Source of the DNA: Protonemura montana
Lineage: Eukaryota > Arthropoda > Insecta > Plecoptera > Nemouridae
Assembly: GCA_947568835.1 (NCBI GenBank)
Contig: OX387602.1
Coordinates: forward strand, 28,294,633 to 28,358,632
Direction: 5' to 3'
DNA length: 64,000 nt
Part shown: piece after piece, positions 61,782-64,000 of the stretch
How positions within the stretch are numbered: position 1 is the first letter of the stretch
Layout: the number at the start of each line of letters is the position of its first letter
The notes under the pieces: model-generated
What the model saw: only the letters and a program-made list of their open reading frames with translations
The model's database searches: none
Told to the model about the DNA's origin: nothing
Translations under genes and position numbers: made by a program

Positions 61782-64000
61782 GTAAGCCTCTTACGACGGG
61801 CTTACAACTCCTTGTACGGGCGGCACGCCGACCATGCGGCGAGACTCCGTTTGTTATTGGGGGGAGGTACGAATCTTACAAGACAGATTAGTTCCAATTC
61901 CCAAGTTTAGCCTGTTGTGTTTGACCATGCATTCCATCAAAGAATTCTTACCGCACAACAGCAAAAAAAAAAACGCCAAAGAGGCTATTTCTAAATTAAG
62001 AAATGTGATTTTCTATACGCCATGCAAATAGGATCTTTAGTTAATGTCCTCCATGCTTCTCTGCGCTCGAGATAAAAAGAAAATGGCACGTGTGCGAACA
62101 CTCAAGCGGTTTGTCGGGGAGGAAAGTTTCTCGTTTGATTTTGCACGAGCAATTTTGATAAAACAGAAATGACATGTTTGCCAAAATGAGCCCGCGCTTC
62201 GGGACACGTTCGGAGTTAGTTTTTGGAGTCATCAAAGTTAAACACAGTCCAGCCCGTTTATACTCTCTGAAATAAGTGCTAAACTAAAATATTATAAGCC
62301 ATGCAGACTACCTGGACAAATAAACATGCTGGACCAGGATTATTGCTTTTGTTACACAATATACACGGACCACACATTTCACAATCCCAGGAGTGTCATT
62401 TTCATAAAGTGCAATTTAACTGATTACATGAATAATAATTATCATCCCATTATTATGAATTCACTAGGAATATATAATGCATGATTAAATAACACAATTT
62501 GAGATAATTGACTTTTACATTCGATCAGAATTCAATAGCTGAATTCAGTCACGCTCGATGGTGCTCGTGTTGATGATTTCTACCAAAGAATCATGAGTGT
62601 ATCGTAGTGTCACACATCCGATCGGTCGCAGCTTTCGGCGGGAGCCGTGTAAGTCTACCTGCATTGACGGCGACCCGCGACCACCTTCCTTGTGCAAACA
62701 CAAGGGTGACGCCGTTGAATGAGCCCACCTTTCAAGACATGATCCCTGCATCGATAGCGTGTGCCGGTCCATACACCGTGACCAGAGATTATCTAACCAA
62801 ACAGCTGGCTGATTCTACACAAACGCGTCGCTATAAGGGAGATACAAAATCTTTTATAAGCTTCATTCGCTCCTCATTCATTAAGAGCAAAGTTTCAGTT
62901 ATAACGCCATGGTTTTTCGCCTCCCGGCAAGCACCAAGACTCGACTTCCGTTTTCGAAACCGAAGCTTCTCTGATCAAAACGCCGAGTCTTTTGTTTAAA
63001 ATACATGCGCCGCGGCGCCGAATAATATTTTTGCAAAAAATTGTTCAGTGGAAAATAAACGAAAGTCTTAACATCTCTTGCAGCCGAAAACAGAAGATGG
63101 CAACACAAAACTAATTTGTTTTTAAACAGCGTTTTAGGCGCACTTCAAAGGCGCATGCTTTTAATGTTATTCCAAGATGATCTCAGTTATTCATATTTTC
63201 ACGATGACGGGAAAGAGGCGCGGTAGGGAGAGAAAGCAGACCGTGGGGCGATCGCTTCTCCCGAACCAAACTGGCCGGGGGTTATTGACAAATGTTATTT
63301 ACGAGAAGATGAAGCGTCCAAAATGAATGCATACGCTTATTGGCTTTTTGTGTGGTTAACGTCAATGAGGTTTGACGTATCCGTTTACAACGCGCTTCTT
63401 TCCTTCTTGCTTGGTGAGCCCGCGGTGCTTTCAGATTCTTCGGCCGCGAGACGTGAAGCTTTTTTTCGACTTACAAGCGGATCAGACCCGTATGACAAAA
63501 TCTTGAATAACCTTTAGCTAATTATACGGTGCTTGTGGACAACACGCATCATTCTCGTGGCCTGACGCCCTGAAATGCCATGTTATTTTGTAAACTAATA
63601 CCCTACATGAAGGTGGCCTGACAGAATGGTGTCTATCTGCTGAACGGCACACCCACCCTGGTATTCTACATTGTTTTCAAAATGCTGCCGCATTATTCAA
63701 AGGACGGATGAAAGAATGTAAGTATTCTTCATAGACTCATATATTTGTATGAACGCCCATTGAAAGAGGAACTTTGCCCATTACTTGAAAAGTATATCGG
63801 TTTCTATGTTGACCACTGGAACTCTGTAAAACCTATAAAATGTCCCCACGGCGACGATTCTGACTTTCAGGTGTAAGTTAAAGTGTAAGCCTTCCCGTTT
63901 ATTTTCAAAATCACCATCTACATGCCCAATTTCATGGACTGCACAACGCGATACCGGTCCTCTACTGACGCCATCAACGCCGACCCTGCGACGCCGGCAC

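Larger units (their letters stand above)
35659..64000 (+). other. Presumed Dok-7 intron 2, at least 28.3 kb
   Basis: After the donor at 35659 no continuation of the PH domain was recognised on the + strand. If the gene continues in this orientation, the rest of the window is intron 2 or nested genes. Contents are listed separately: SINEs at 37581-39743, palindromes at 52028, 53356, 55366 and 58733, and candidate exons at 52287 and 61710. The remaining DNA (notably 40000-47100, 48700-51990, 53380-55360 and 59000-61700) shows nothing I can name. A short diverged exon 3 could have been missed. Confidence 0.45.

Noticed and set aside
63087-63226. A 46-codon open frame after an acceptor-like TCTCTTGCAG.
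   Set aside because: A frame of this length is expected by chance, there is no donor, and the peptide matches no family I know.

Overview
This 64 kb window is gene-poor nuclear DNA from an animal, most likely an arthropod. It has long stretches without coding sequence, spliced exons, SINE-type repeats, microsatellites and an arthropod-style Inr+DPE core promoter. There is no bacterial gene organisation, no long ORF (the longest is 166 codons), no transposase or reverse-transcriptase ORF and no CRISPR array. The arthropod call rests on the resemblance of one short protein segment to insect Dok-7 proteins as I remember them, and on the promoter type. The species cannot be named from the sequence.

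The one gene I can identify is a Dok-7 orthologue on the + strand. A predicted core promoter lies at 34208-34241 (initiator TCAGTC with a DPE GGTCG at exactly +28 to +32). It is followed by a 387 nt 5' leader with one five-codon upstream ORF. Coding exon 1 is at 34597-34653 (19 codons, GT donor), intron 1 is 959 bp, and coding exon 2 is at 35613-35658 (46 nt). Together the exons encode the start of the pleckstrin-homology domain. Length and phase of exon 2 match human DOK7 as I remember it. No third exon was recognised, so intron 2 appears to run at least 28 kb to the right edge and everything from 35659 onward lies inside it or in a nested gene.

Left of the gene (1-34207) I see no recognisable gene. 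There are two weak candidate exons (13871-13961 and 19581-19639), a tRNA-like SINE head at 14403, and simple repeats. In the presumed intron 2 there is a 5S-rRNA-derived SINE (38424-38760), two inverted copies of a 64 bp element (37581-37644 and 38773-38836), and a cloverleaf-capable tRNA-like sequence (39676-39743). There are also several perfect or near-perfect palindromes and a candidate 93 bp exon encoding a hydrophobic segment (52287-52379). GC-rich patches made of CGACGCC / GGCGTCG words recur across the whole window.

Confidence is high for the Dok-7 exons, good for the 5S-derived SINE, moderate for the promoter and the tRNA-like elements, and low for the anonymous candidate exons.
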